A stretch of DNA of 45,506 nt from Staphylococcus gallinarum (GTDB lineage Bacteria > Bacillota > Bacilli > Staphylococcales > Staphylococcaceae): positions 1-45,506 of the forward strand of contig NZ_JXCF01000050.1 of the NCBI RefSeq assembly GCF_000875895.1, written 5' to 3'. The position numbers and the translations under genes were made by a program. Below, in pieces: positions 17,974-26,822 of the stretch. Position 1 is the first letter of the stretch, and every line of letters starts with the position of its first letter. Under the pieces are notes generated by a model. It was not told where the DNA came from, did no database searches, and worked only from the letters and a program-made list of their open reading frames with translations.

Positions 17974-18903
17974 ATGACAGTTATTAAATCTTGTCTCTTT
18001 TCATTATCGCAAAATAGTAATATAAATAAATTAGCCACTAAAATGGGACCAAAAATAGGAATTAAATCATTTATAGCTGGCACTACTTTAGATGAATTAG
18101 AAATGAATATTGTGCGCTTAAATAAACAAAATATAGCGGTAACTGTTGATAATCTAGGTGAATTTGTCTATTCAGAGTCAGAAGCTTACAATGCCACTTA
18201 TCACATAATTAAAGTTATAGAAAGAATAAATGAGCAAAATTTAAATGCTCATATATCTTTAAAGTTAACACAAATTGGTTTAGATATTAATTCAGAAATT
18301 TGCAAACAAAATTTAATGCGCATTTTAGCAAAAGCCAATGAAGCACATATTTTTATAAATATTGATATGGAAGATTATGGTCATATTCAATCAAGCTGGC
18401 AAATAATTGATGACTGTGAGCAAGTTTTTAATAATTTTGGAACGGTAATTCAAGCCTCTCTACTAAGAGCAAAAAAGGATCGACGTGAACATAAGTATTT
18501 AAGACTAAGAATTGTAAAAGGTGCATATAAAGAAAGCGGAAAGGTTGCATATCAAACATCTAAGGAGATTGACATTAATTATTTAGAATTATGCAAATCA
18601 CATCTACAAGATGGGAAATTTACCTCAATCGCTACGCATGATTATGATTTAATAACTAAGTTGATTCGATATATTGAACAAAATGAAATTTCTAAATCGA
18701 ATTTTGAATTCCAAATGCTTTATGGATTTAGAACAAACCTGCAACAACAATTGGCACAACAAGGTTACCAAGTATGTGTATATATGCCTTATGGCAAGGA
18801 CTGGTACGGTTATTTTATGAGGAGATTGGCTGAAAGACCACAAAACATTAATTTAGTAATAAAACAATCGCTCAGCAAATTTTGGTTAAAGGGAAGACTT
18901 TAG
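17974..18903 (+). CDS. Proline dehydrogenase (PutA/PRODH family), probable second copy
   Basis: 309 residues from ATG 17974, chosen because GGGAGG lies 7 nt upstream; the longer reading from 17887 has no ribosome site. Monofunctional PRODH TIM barrel that would oxidise L-proline to pyrroline-5-carboxylate with FAD. Visible motifs: VDNLGEFV, HISLKLTQIGLD, RLRIVKGAYKE, SIATHDYDL, FEFQMLYGFR and the C-terminal RRLAERPQN, the FAD/proline site. The N-terminus resembles staphylococcal PutA, but the insert after VIQA is altered (SLLRAKKDRREHKYLRL), where the S. aureus protein has YLYEADQL as I recall. Core staphylococcal putA lies elsewhere in S. aureus, so this is probably a paralogue. No P5C dehydrogenase is nearby. 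Confidence 0.82.
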   Translation: MTVIKSCLFSLSQNSNINKLATKMGPKIGIKSFIAGTTLDELEMNIVRLNKQNIAVTVDNLGEFVYSESEAYNATYHIIKVIERINEQNLNAHISLKLTQIGLDINSEICKQNLMRILAKANEAHIFINIDMEDYGHIQSSWQIIDDCEQVFNNFGTVIQASLLRAKKDRREHKYLRLRIVKGAYKESGKVAYQTSKEIDINYLELCKSHLQDGKFTSIATHDYDLITKLIRYIEQNEISKSNFEFQMLYGFRTNLQQQLAQQGYQVCVYMPYGKDWYGYFMRRLAERPQNINLVIKQSLSKFWLKGRL

Positions 18904-18966
18904 CGTTGGCTTTTACAGGGAAATTATTGGAAAGTTTTTCATAAATTAAAGAAAGTGGTGTAAACC

Positions 18967-19362
18967 ATGTCAAATATATATTATACGGATAATGACACTA
19001 ATAACTTAGATTATTGTTTAGCACCAAAAATATTAATGTATACGGACTATTACATTAATATGAGTACCAATGCTTTTAAATTATATATTTTTTTACATGA
19101 TAGATTAAAAGTGAGTATTCAAAAAGGGCTTAAAAATAATAAAAATCAATACTACACCCACATGTCTATAGCAGAAGCTGAAGCACTATTTCACTGGTCA
19201 AAAGTAGAGTTTGAGCAGTTAAAGCAAGAATTAAAGTCATATAATTTATTATGTGAAGTACTTAGTGAGCATCACAAAGAAAACCTACTATATTTAAAAA
19301 AATGTAAATGTTCGCAATTAGAGCATAATAATTATGAAAAAATGTTAGTTCATTCAAATTAG
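18967..19362 (+). CDS. Stand-alone RepA_N-like winged-helix domain protein
   Basis: 131 residues. The pattern PKILMY....MSTNAFKLYIFLHDRLKVSIQKG....YYTHMSIAEAEALFHWSK....LKQELKSYNLL....LLYLKKC follows the N-terminal DNA-binding domain of RepA_N plasmid replication initiators of staphylococci, in which STNA..Y..L.DRL.LS is the hallmark. RepA_N proteins are usually near 300 residues; here only the first domain exists and it ends with an unrelated Cys/His-rich tail (KKCKCSQLEHNNYEK). It lies 63 bp after the proline dehydrogenase, with GTGGTG before ATG 18967. Could be a plasmid remnant or a domesticated DNA-binding protein. Confidence 0.68.
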   Translation: MSNIYYTDNDTNNLDYCLAPKILMYTDYYINMSTNAFKLYIFLHDRLKVSIQKGLKNNKNQYYTHMSIAEAEALFHWSKVEFEQLKQELKSYNLLCEVLSEHHKENLLYLKKCKCSQLEHNNYEKMLVHSN

Positions 19363-19496
19363 TATTATTGACTTAACAATGCATGTTAAAAATAAGCAGT
19401 ATTGATAATTTAGTAGTGTAGTGTTTATTAAATTATATGAAAGGGTCTTATTTTTTAATGCATCTTAAAGTAAAATTATCATTTTTAGATTGTATT

Positions 19497-19574
19497 GTGG
19501 CGTGACTCCTGAGGGGACAGGACAGAAGACTAGAGGCTGAAGCTGCTCCCCCTAGGAAAGCGAGCCAAAAACAC
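19497..19574 (+). repeat. Structured GC-rich intergenic hairpin element
   Basis: TGGC (19498-19501) pairs with GCCA (19564-19567). TCCTGAGGGG (19507-19516) pairs with CCCCCTAGGA (19548-19557) over ten positions with one mismatch and one G-U. CAG/CTG close an inner loop. The pattern GACTCCTG...GGGGACAG...GGCTGAAG...CCC..GGAAAGCGAG resembles a hairpin repeat scattered between genes in Bacillales, as I remember it. GC content is far above the surrounding DNA. Confidence 0.6.
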
Positions 19575-19587
19575 GAAAACATTTAAT

Positions 19588-19630
19588 AAAAAGCACTCAG
19601 ATAAATTCATTCATCTGAGTGCTTTTTTTG
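19588..19630 (+). terminator. Strong terminator, possibly bidirectional
   Basis: AAAAAGCACTCAGAT pairs with ATCTGAGTGCTTTTT (15 bp), followed by more T. It sits 14 nt after the hairpin element. Confidence 0.85.
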
Positions 19631-20374
19631 GTCTTAAACTCCATAAACCGTTAAAATTTTAGATTCTGTAAAGTGTGACACTCAAATGAAATAGTATAGA
19701 AGACAAACTATTCTTGCGTACCATATGAACAAAAATAATAGACATATGAATCATGTTATAGGATATTAAAAATTAAAAACACTGAACAATTAAGGGTTAG
19801 TTTCTTTAACTAGCTATACCGAAACGATAGTGGACAAGTAAATATGGTCAAAAATAATAAAAACCAATTTTTATACATCATAGAAGTACTATATGCTCTT
19901 TCGACAAATAAAGAATATTATATTTATTTTAGTGAATTTGATTATTTTAATTAATATTTAATAGAGAACATTTGAATGAAAACGTTATATTCATCGTATA
20001 CATTTATAAAAACAAAAAAATGTATTGGAAATAATTTGAGATAGTGATAATATGTTTTAGTGTCATTTTCCACATATGAAAATATATGTTTTTGATAAAT
20101 TTTTGAATGATATAATTTTGATGGATATAAAACTTTAAATTTTGATGAAAGTCCTGAAAAATGATTTTATATTACATTTTATTTTAGTTGTGTTGAAATT
20201 AGGGAATATTTTAATTCATACTAAAATATTATATAAATTCTTTTAATAACGGGAATAAACATGTTATACATCGAAGTAACTGGGAAGTTATAAAAGTGAA
20301 ATATAGATAATTAAAATTATGTCTCTTTGCAACTACGATATTTAAATTATTAAATATGAATAGGAGAGATGTTA

Positions 20375-23020
20375 ATGGGGATACTATATAACGTAAAGAA
20401 CTTATTAATTAAAAAGTTTGATTGTATAGATCTATATGATAAAGGTCATAAGATTGAAATTCTTTTTAAATATAAAAATTTCATCTTACCTAAGGAATCA
20501 GGTTTTGAGCTAAGAGTTCAAAATAAAAAGACTGCTGCTAAATTTCGAAAAGCTAAACTCAATCATTTAGTAATGGAAGTGGATAAAGCGGATTTAGTAT
20601 TTCAAGAATATGAGCCTTTTTTGAAATTGAATTTATATTATAACAATGAAAAGTTATGGGTTAAGAATACTGTAGAAAATGAGTTATACCTTTCTTTAGA
20701 TAACGTACTGTGTAAATTTAAAACGGGCAAAGATATGTTTATTAAAAAGGTCAATGAATCTCAACTATTTTTAAATAAATATGTTAAAAGTAGAGCATAT
20801 ATTGAAGGTTCCAATTTGATTTTTAATACGAGCAAAAATATTAATTTCAACCAATTACTGTTGGTAAAAGAATCAGATAATATTTTAATTGATATAAAAC
20901 AGATTGGTGACGCTCAATTTACAATTCCAATTGAGAATATCGAATCCCTTGTTATGCAAGAATTTGATCGAGTATTTTTAATCAAAGATGACGTTGCCTA
21001 TAGGGTTAAATTTAATGATGAATATGAGTTTAATTTATATCACTATCATATTCAAATAAATGATAGACAATTCTATGTGTATCACAAAATATTGAACGTT
21101 TCTAATATTGTTATTAACGAGGCGCCAAACAAGACTGGCTATATAGTTAAAATTAATAAAACTGAAACAGAACCGATAATTAAATTCGAAAATTTAGTTT
21201 TAATGAATAATGAAAATCATACAATTGAAACTTATCCGGTAAGAACATTTAATGATCATCTAACAGCGAAAATACCTTTTGAGACATTGACTGAAAATGC
21301 ATCTAAAAAGAAACTATATATAGAAGGTATTGAAATTGATGGAGATACGGAACGAAGTGTAATTTATAGTATACGCGAACAATATGCTGATAGGGCCGTT
21401 TATCAATCAAATATTAGTATTAACAATCAGTATTACATTATGGAATTCTATTCTAAAAGAGGCATTGAATTATTATATAGGAAGCCTTTTTTCAAAAATG
21501 GAATAAACTATATTAAAAATGATAAAATCAATTTCTTCATTAAAGCGGATGATTTGTATTCACATTGTACATTTACGCTTACATTTGAAGATAGATACAC
21601 GAATGATTGTGTTGAATATCAAATTGATGTTGGTGAGACTGAACTAAAATTAGATTATGAAGCAATAGATCAAATAGTGTCAAAATCAAAAACTGTTGTG
21701 GACTTATTTATTAATATAAAAGAAGAGGACACAATTGTAAGAAAAGAAAAAATACGATATAGAACCGTTAATTATAAGAAGGATGCATTTTTCTCGCAAC
21801 ATGTATTTGATTCAATAAATGAGAGGGTATTTTATTTAAGCACAATTACGCCATTCAAAAATATAAAATTAGAGAGATTTTCTATTACAAAAGAACAAAT
21901 GAATGTTATGAATGCTGCTAAAAAAGATAATAATACTTGGTTGATTTCTGAAAGATTTGATACTGCTCAAGATAATGGCATTGTGTTCTTTAAATGGTTG
22001 CAGCAATATACGAATATTGACGCTTATTATGTAATAGATACGGAATCAGCAGATTATTCAAAAATAAAAGATTATGATAATGTTTTAGAGTTTGGTTCGT
22101 TGAAACACTTTGAAATTGCAAATAAAGCGAAGGTATTAATCTCAACACACGATTTAGAAAATGTACTTCCATATAAGCCTGCGAAAGGTTTTTATGGTTA
22201 TGAGCATACATTGAAAGTATTTTTACAGCATGGTGTGTTAGGTCGTAAAAATGTTGAATATCATAAAGCATTCTATGATTTGCCATTTGATATGTTTAAT
22301 GTAAGTAGTGAAAGTGAGAAGCAAGACGTTGTAGTGAATCAAATGGGATACGCTCCACAAAACGTATATGTGACAGGATTGTCGAGATTTGATGAACTAC
22401 CAATTAACGAAGATAATCAACAAATTAAAAAGGTATTAATTATGCCGACATGGAGAGACTGGTTGAATAGTGATATTGCCTTTGAAAATAGTGAATATTT
22501 AGAGAGATATTTGAATTTAACAAAAAATAGAGATCTAAATCAATTAATTGAAAATAACAATATAGAAATTAATTTTTATCCACATTATAGAGCGCAGCAT
22601 TATTTCAAATTATTCTTAACGAATAACCATATTAGAGTGAAATATGTAGAGTTGGGTGAACGTACGGTACAATCATTGTTAATTGAACATGACTTGCTAA
22701 TTACCGACTATAGCAGTGTGAGCTTTGACTTTACTTATATGAATAAACCAGTAATATTCTATCATTTCGACGTTAAACGCTTCTTTAGAAAAGGAATTCT
22801 AAGACCGATTCATGAAACCTTCCTCGGAGATATTGTAAATGATGAGAAAAGTCTGGTGACTTTAATTAAATCATATGTTGAAGGAACAAATGATGTTAAA
22901 CCGGTTAATAAGCAATCTATCTTTACAAATATTGACCAAAGCAATAATTTAAGAATTTATAAAAATATATTACAACGCTTAGAATCAGAAACGCAAGCTA
23001 ATTTCAATAATAAAAATTGA
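20375..23020 (+). CDS. Large CDP-glycerol:polyol glycerophosphotransferase-family protein (TagF-like)
   Basis: 881 residues from ATG 20375, which has AGGAG 8 nt upstream (an in-frame ATG six bases earlier is too close to it). The last 380 residues are a GT-B glycerophosphotransferase domain: FLQHGVLGRKN (His about 619), a VTGLSRFDEL loop, IMPTWRDW, FYPHYRAQ (His about 735) and LLITDYSSVSFDF (about 775-787), the residues that bind CDP-glycerol and act in catalysis in TagF. The first about 480 residues are beta-rich, look like repeated beta-sandwich modules and match nothing I know. TagF/TarL enzymes polymerise or prime glycerol- or ribitol-phosphate wall teichoic acid on the inner membrane face. 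No transmembrane segment. Single gene with terminator. The polymer made is unknown. Confidence 0.82.
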   Translation: MGILYNVKNLLIKKFDCIDLYDKGHKIEILFKYKNFILPKESGFELRVQNKKTAAKFRKAKLNHLVMEVDKADLVFQEYEPFLKLNLYYNNEKLWVKNTVENELYLSLDNVLCKFKTGKDMFIKKVNESQLFLNKYVKSRAYIEGSNLIFNTSKNINFNQLLLVKESDNILIDIKQIGDAQFTIPIENIESLVMQEFDRVFLIKDDVAYRVKFNDEYEFNLYHYHIQINDRQFYVYHKILNVSNIVINEAPNKTGYIVKINKTETEPIIKFENLVLMNNENHTIETYPVRTFNDHLTAKIPFETLTENASKKKLYIEGIEIDGDTERSVIYSIREQYADRAVYQSNISINNQYYIMEFYSKRGIELLYRKPFFKNGINYIKNDKINFFIKADDLYSHCTFTLTFEDRYTNDCVEYQIDVGETELKLDYEAIDQIVSKSKTVVDLFINIKEEDTIVRKEKIRYRTVNYKKDAFFSQHVFDSINERVFYLSTITPFKNIKLERFSITKEQMNVMNAAKKDNNTWLISERFDTAQDNGIVFFKWLQQYTNIDAYYVIDTESADYSKIKDYDNVLEFGSLKHFEIANKAKVLISTHDLENVLPYKPAKGFYGYEHTLKVFLQHGVLGRKNVEYHKAFYDLPFDMFNVSSESEKQDVVVNQMGYAPQNVYVTGLSRFDELPINEDNQQIKKVLIMPTWRDWLNSDIAFENSEYLERYLNLTKNRDLNQLIENNNIEINFYPHYRAQHYFKLFLTNNHIRVKYVELGERTVQSLLIEHDLLITDYSSVSFDFTYMNKPVIFYHFDVKRFFRKGILRPIHETFLGDIVNDEKSLVTLIKSYVEGTNDVKPVNKQSIFTNIDQSNNLRIYKNILQRLESETQANFNNKN

Positions 23021-23044
23021 TATAGGATAAGACAGAACGAATTT

Positions 23045-23084
23045 AAACCAGCCTACTTAAAGCAATCGAGTGGGTTGGTTTTTA
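23045..23084 (+). terminator. Terminator of the glycerophosphotransferase-family gene
   Basis: AAACCAGCCTACT pairs with AGTGGGTTGGTTT (two G-U pairs) then TTTAT. Confidence 0.8.
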
Positions 23085-23452
23085 TATTTCAAATAGTTTA
23101 ATACATAATAGAAAATAAACGAAATATTTTAAGTATAAATGGTCGTTAAAATCTTCTTAATTAGTAAAAAAAGCGAGTTAAAGGGGAGTAATATTTATAA
23201 AAAGACTAATATATTGAAAGTGACCAATAACAAGTAATATAAAATTGTATGGATAATTATGCATATATGTATCAAACGAAATACAGATTTACAATAATAT
23301 GATAGTGCTTAAACTTAGAAAATTTTTTTATATTATCAGGTTTTTTCAAATAGTTAAATATTAATTTTAACTAAAACAATATTATTACTAAAAAGAATGC
23401 GCTTTAAATCATTTAGTTGTCAATGTTTTTAATGTCGAAATTCATTTTAAAT

Positions 23453-23495
23453 AAAAAAAGACCTCGCCAGACATTGATATTAATATCTAGCGAGA
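23453..23495 (-). terminator. Probable purU terminator
   Basis: On the minus strand CTCGCTAGA pairs with TCTGGCGAG with one mismatch and is followed by a run of seven T (A-tract at 23453-23459 on plus). About 110 bp after the purU stop. Confidence 0.6.
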
Positions 23496-23607
23496 TAGAC
23501 AATTTATTATAAAACAGTGTCACAACTCATGTATTTATTCCAATTAATGAATAGTGAAATGCATAATTAAACAGTTGTGTTATATTTAATATTGTTAGAA
23601 TGTAGAT

Positions 23608-24459
23608 TTAAGCAAATACAATTGTTTTGTTACCTTCAGTGACAATAACTTTATGTTGTACATGTAACTCAACAGCTTGAGCTAAGACACGTGATTCTAC
23701 ATGACGGCCAATTTTACGTAAATCTTTAACATTATATCTGTGGTTAATTCGTGTAACATCTTGATCAATTATTGGCCCTTCATCTAAATCAGAAGTAACA
23801 TAATGGCTTGTAGCACCAACAAGTTTCACACCACGTTCCCAAGCTTGTTTATAAGGGTTTGCCCCGATAAACGAAGGTAAGAATGAGTGGTGAATATTTA
23901 TAATTTGATTTGGATAGTGACTAACAAAGTTATCTGTTAATATTTGCATGTATTTTGCTAAAATGATTAATTCTACTTCATGTTGCGCACATATATCTAA
24001 GATTTTTTGTTCAACTTCTTCCTTAGGTTGTGTGCTTGGTACATGGAAGAAAGGAATATTGAAAGCATCAGCAAAATGCTTATTATTTTCATGGTTACTT
24101 ACAACACAAACGATTTCGGCAGGAATTTCACCACGTTGTACTCTTAATAATACTTCGTTAAAAGCATGGTCTTCTTTAGAAACAAATAATGCAATTTTTG
24201 TTTTTTTACTATTATCAAATAATTCAAATTCGATATTATTGTCTTGCAACTCTTGTTCTAAGGCTTGTTTCAATGTATCAACCTTTTCAAACTCAAATCT
24301 TAAATATAATTTACCTTCTGAATCTTGATCACTATCATATTCTGTAAAATGATCAAGGTGTAAAATATTTGAATTATGTTTAGCAATAATGTTGGTAATG
24401 AGTGACGTAATGCCGACTTTATCTGAACAAGTTGCTAATAATATGTATTTATCTTTCAT
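23608..24459 (-). CDS. purU: Formyltetrahydrofolate deformylase
   Basis: 283 residues, normal length. An N-terminal ACT domain (about 5-80; LLATCSDKVGITSLITN) is followed by a formyltransferase-fold hydrolase domain (about 87-283). The catalytic region NIHHSFLPSFIGANPYKQAW and LDEGPIIDQD carries the Asn-His-Asp triad used to hydrolyse 10-formyl-THF to formate and THF. This supplies formate and balances one-carbon pools; the ACT domain usually senses Met/Gly. Start ATG 24459 with GAGGTG upstream. Divergent from the XRE gene. It closes the accessory-looking block. Confidence 0.93.
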   Translation of the reverse strand: MKDKYILLATCSDKVGITSLITNIIAKHNSNILHLDHFTEYDSDQDSEGKLYLRFEFEKVDTLKQALEQELQDNNIEFELFDNSKKTKIALFVSKEDHAFNEVLLRVQRGEIPAEIVCVVSNHENNKHFADAFNIPFFHVPSTQPKEEVEQKILDICAQHEVELIILAKYMQILTDNFVSHYPNQIINIHHSFLPSFIGANPYKQAWERGVKLVGATSHYVTSDLDEGPIIDQDVTRINHRYNVKDLRKIGRHVESRVLAQAVELHVQHKVIVTEGNKTIVFA

Positions 24460-24887
24460 TTATATGGACACCTCAAATTTTAAAAGTAATTCAAATTATA
24501 ATGAAGATTCTGAATAAAGTAAATCAATATAATTGTATTTTGCAATTTTATAAGAAATTAATTTTTAACTGTACGAGACGTAGTGAATTAGGCTATAATA
24601 ATTATGGTCTTTTTACTTCAAAAAAGTAAAAAGTAATCAGGATGCGATACTACATAATGAATTAATACGCTTTCACAATGCCTGTTGTCGCTTGTTAAGG
24701 CAATATAGGGAATAAGATTGATTATTTTGATAATTTCGCCAATAATTAAAAACAATGAAAATTTCATTTCACTCTTTTATTTTATTAAAATTTATATTAA
24801 GATGTAATTTGTGTTTCAAGAAGCGTGTATTTTTGCAATTTCTTGTGTCCGGATAAAATATTCTTTTATGAAAGGTAGATTAAAGTA
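24460..24887. other. 428-bp divergent intergenic region
   Basis: Carries the leftward promoter region of purU and the rightward one of the XRE gene. A weak hairpin TGCCT...AGGCA lies at about 24679-24703. A 65-codon reading frame at 24432-24629 overlaps the start of purU and has no ribosome site, so I do not call it. Confidence 0.5.
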
Positions 24888-25352
24888 ATGGATAGACAGA
24901 CTTTTACAGATTTAATTCAAACAAAATTTAAAATGGTTCGTATCGAAGCGGGTTATACGCAAGATACTATGGCTCAGACTATAGGTCTTTCAAAGAAGAC
25001 ATTAGTTCAAATAGAAAAAGAGAGAGTATTACCTAACTGGACAACATGTGTGTCAATTTGTGCATTATTTAGAGATTCAGATGTGCTAAATAGTACGTTT
25101 GGCTGTGATCCATTAGAAATGGTACAAACAATTTCTCGTAACCATTGTGCATATCCAAATCATTCAACTACAAGTGATATTTATTGGAATACTGTAGATA
25201 CTCGAAATGGTTTTATTTTACAAAGTAACAAAGTTAGCGATATCTATCGTGTGCTTAATAAAGAAACGCAACCTATTTTTGGTACTTCAAAAATGAGAGA
25301 AGCGGAAACATATTTCGGTAGAATTTCTAAAGAAGAATTAATGCACGTATAA
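24888..25352 (+). CDS. XRE-family DNA-binding protein (SA1665-like)
   Basis: 154 residues. An N-terminal helix-turn-helix (about 10-60: RIEAGYTQDTMAQTIGLSKKTLVQIEKER) is followed by about 90 residues of unassigned C-terminal sequence rich in aromatic residues. It looks like S. aureus SA1665, a DNA-binding protein reported to bind the mec operator region and to alter beta-lactam resistance levels. In N315 numbering it sits beside airR (SA1666), while here 12.7 kb separates them. AAAGG site before ATG 24888. Own terminator downstream. Confidence 0.8.
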   Translation: MDRQTFTDLIQTKFKMVRIEAGYTQDTMAQTIGLSKKTLVQIEKERVLPNWTTCVSICALFRDSDVLNSTFGCDPLEMVQTISRNHCAYPNHSTTSDIYWNTVDTRNGFILQSNKVSDIYRVLNKETQPIFGTSKMREAETYFGRISKEELMHV

Positions 25353-25462
25353 ATGAATGCATTATAAAGTGATAGAAGAATCATTATTTATATGATTTAG
25401 TTTTAAAGAAAAGAAAGTGCTTAAATTATATTTGAATGATTTAGTCACTATATTATAAATTT

Positions 25463-25492
25463 GACCTAAACAGAGATTTAGGTCTTTTTTAT
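25463..25492 (+). terminator. Terminator after the XRE gene
   Basis: GACCTAAA/TTTAGGTC stem, 6-nt loop, then TTTTTT. Confidence 0.85.
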
Positions 25493-25623
25493 TTTTATAA
25501 ACAAATTAATAAACATAAAAAGGTGTTATGCTACACATTTAAGTATGGTATGTTATACAATGTGAAAATAGTTTTACGTATTAATAAGACTTATAAAGAT
25601 AATATTTAAAGGAGTTTATGTAA

Positions 25624-26754
25624 ATGCATGCATTTCTGATCATAATATTTATGATGGTTATAGGTGCGTTAATTGGTGGTGTAACAAATGTTATTGCAGT
25701 TCGAATGTTATTCCATCCTTTTAAAACATACTATATATTTAAAAAAAGAGTACCATTCACACCAGGTCTTATTCCTAAAAGACGTGGTGAAATCGCAGAT
25801 AAAATAGGACAAGTTGTAGAGGAGCATTTACTTACAGAATCAGTATTTAAATCAAAATTAAATGCACCGTCTTCTAAAGAAGCGATAGAGGCATTATTAC
25901 TACAACAAATAGCTAAATTAAAACAAGATTCTACAACAATACAATATTTTGCAAATAAGTTAGACGTTGATGTCACTGACTATACAAACGATAAATTACA
26001 ACAGTTAGTTCATACTAATTTGGATAAATTTTATTTAGAACATAAAGACCAACCAGTGAATATGATTTTGCCTGAAGAAATTGAACAAGCAATTGATGAA
26101 AAAGTTACGTTATTACCGGATTTATTATTTTCGAGGGCACGTGTTTATTTACAATCTGATAAAGGTGCAACAGATATTGCATCGATGTTAGATACATTTT
26201 TCCAAGAAAAGGGGAAAATCGTAGGGTTATTACAAATGTTTATGACGAAGGAAAGTATCGCTGAACGTATACAGCAAGAATTAATTAGATTGACACAGCA
26301 TCCGAAAGCGAAGTCAATTGCAACTCAAGTGATTGATAGTGAATATCAGACGATGAAAACCAAACACCTATCTGAATTAGTGACTGCCACTCAATTTGAT
26401 TCGTTTAAGCAGTCAGCAAGTGATTTAGCAGTAAGCTATCTAGCTATAGATGACAAAGCGCAACAACCATTACATCAATTAATGCCAAACTTTATATCTT
26501 TCTTAGAAAATAAAGTAGCAAAGAAATTAACAGATGTAATTATAGAAAATGCATCAGAACATCTTTCACCAATAATGAAAAAGATCAATTTAAGACAATT
26601 GGTAGAGGAACAAATCAACACATTCGATTTAGACTATATTGAAAAATTAATTATTGATATCGCCAATAAAGAATTAAAATTAATCATGTTTCTTGGTTTT
26701 TTATTGGGTGGTATTATTGGTCTATTACAAGGCGTAATTGCTATCTTTGTATAA
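25624..26754 (+). CDS. DUF445 membrane protein (YheB-like)
   Basis: 376 residues with one helix at each end: N-terminal about 4-28 (ALIGGVTNVIAVRMLFHPF, the family signature) and C-terminal about 350-374 (FLGFLLGGIIGLLQGVIAIFV). The long middle is helical and soluble, with VPFTPGLIPKRRGEIADKIG typical of DUF445. Length matches B. subtilis YheB. The YheA-like gene follows 68 bp on, the same pairing as in Bacillus. Function unknown; a membrane scaffold role is possible. Confidence 0.88.
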   Translation: MHAFLIIIFMMVIGALIGGVTNVIAVRMLFHPFKTYYIFKKRVPFTPGLIPKRRGEIADKIGQVVEEHLLTESVFKSKLNAPSSKEAIEALLLQQIAKLKQDSTTIQYFANKLDVDVTDYTNDKLQQLVHTNLDKFYLEHKDQPVNMILPEEIEQAIDEKVTLLPDLLFSRARVYLQSDKGATDIASMLDTFFQEKGKIVGLLQMFMTKESIAERIQQELIRLTQHPKAKSIATQVIDSEYQTMKTKHLSELVTATQFDSFKQSASDLAVSYLAIDDKAQQPLHQLMPNFISFLENKVAKKLTDVIIENASEHLSPIMKKINLRQLVEEQINTFDLDYIEKLIIDIANKELKLIMFLGFLLGGIIGLLQGVIAIFV

Positions 26755-26822
26755 CATAATAAATTATGTTATTGTAATAGCGATGTGGTTTTAACACATA
26801 AACACAAAAGGAGTGAAGCAGA

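Larger units (their letters stand above)
19363..20374. other. 1-kb gene-free region
   Basis: No credible gene on either strand. It holds a GC-rich hairpin repeat (19497-19574) in otherwise very AT-rich DNA, a terminator (19588-19629), a cre-like ATGAAAACGTTATAT at 19976-19990, and a long AT-rich leader to the glycerophosphotransferase-family gene. The size allows a degraded gene, but no coherent protein fragments are readable. Confidence 0.5.
23021..23607. other. 587-bp gene-free region between convergent genes
   Basis: Contains the terminator of the glycerophosphotransferase-family gene (23045-23083), about 350 bp of AT-rich DNA without visible structure, and a leftward terminator (23453-23495) for purU. 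Confidence 0.55.

Noticed and set aside
12121..24620. Search for an integrase, transposase or att repeat explaining the accessory-looking block
   Set aside because: No recombinase gene and no clear long direct repeats were seen at either end; the mechanism is unresolved.
24432..24629. 65-codon frame overlapping the start of purU on the opposite strand
   Set aside because: No ribosome site, begins inside purU and has low-complexity hydrophobic sequence; a chance frame in AT-rich DNA.
24888..25352. Possible phage repressor (XRE protein)
   Set aside because: No phage genes around it; the sequence and setting fit the chromosomal SA1665-like protein better.
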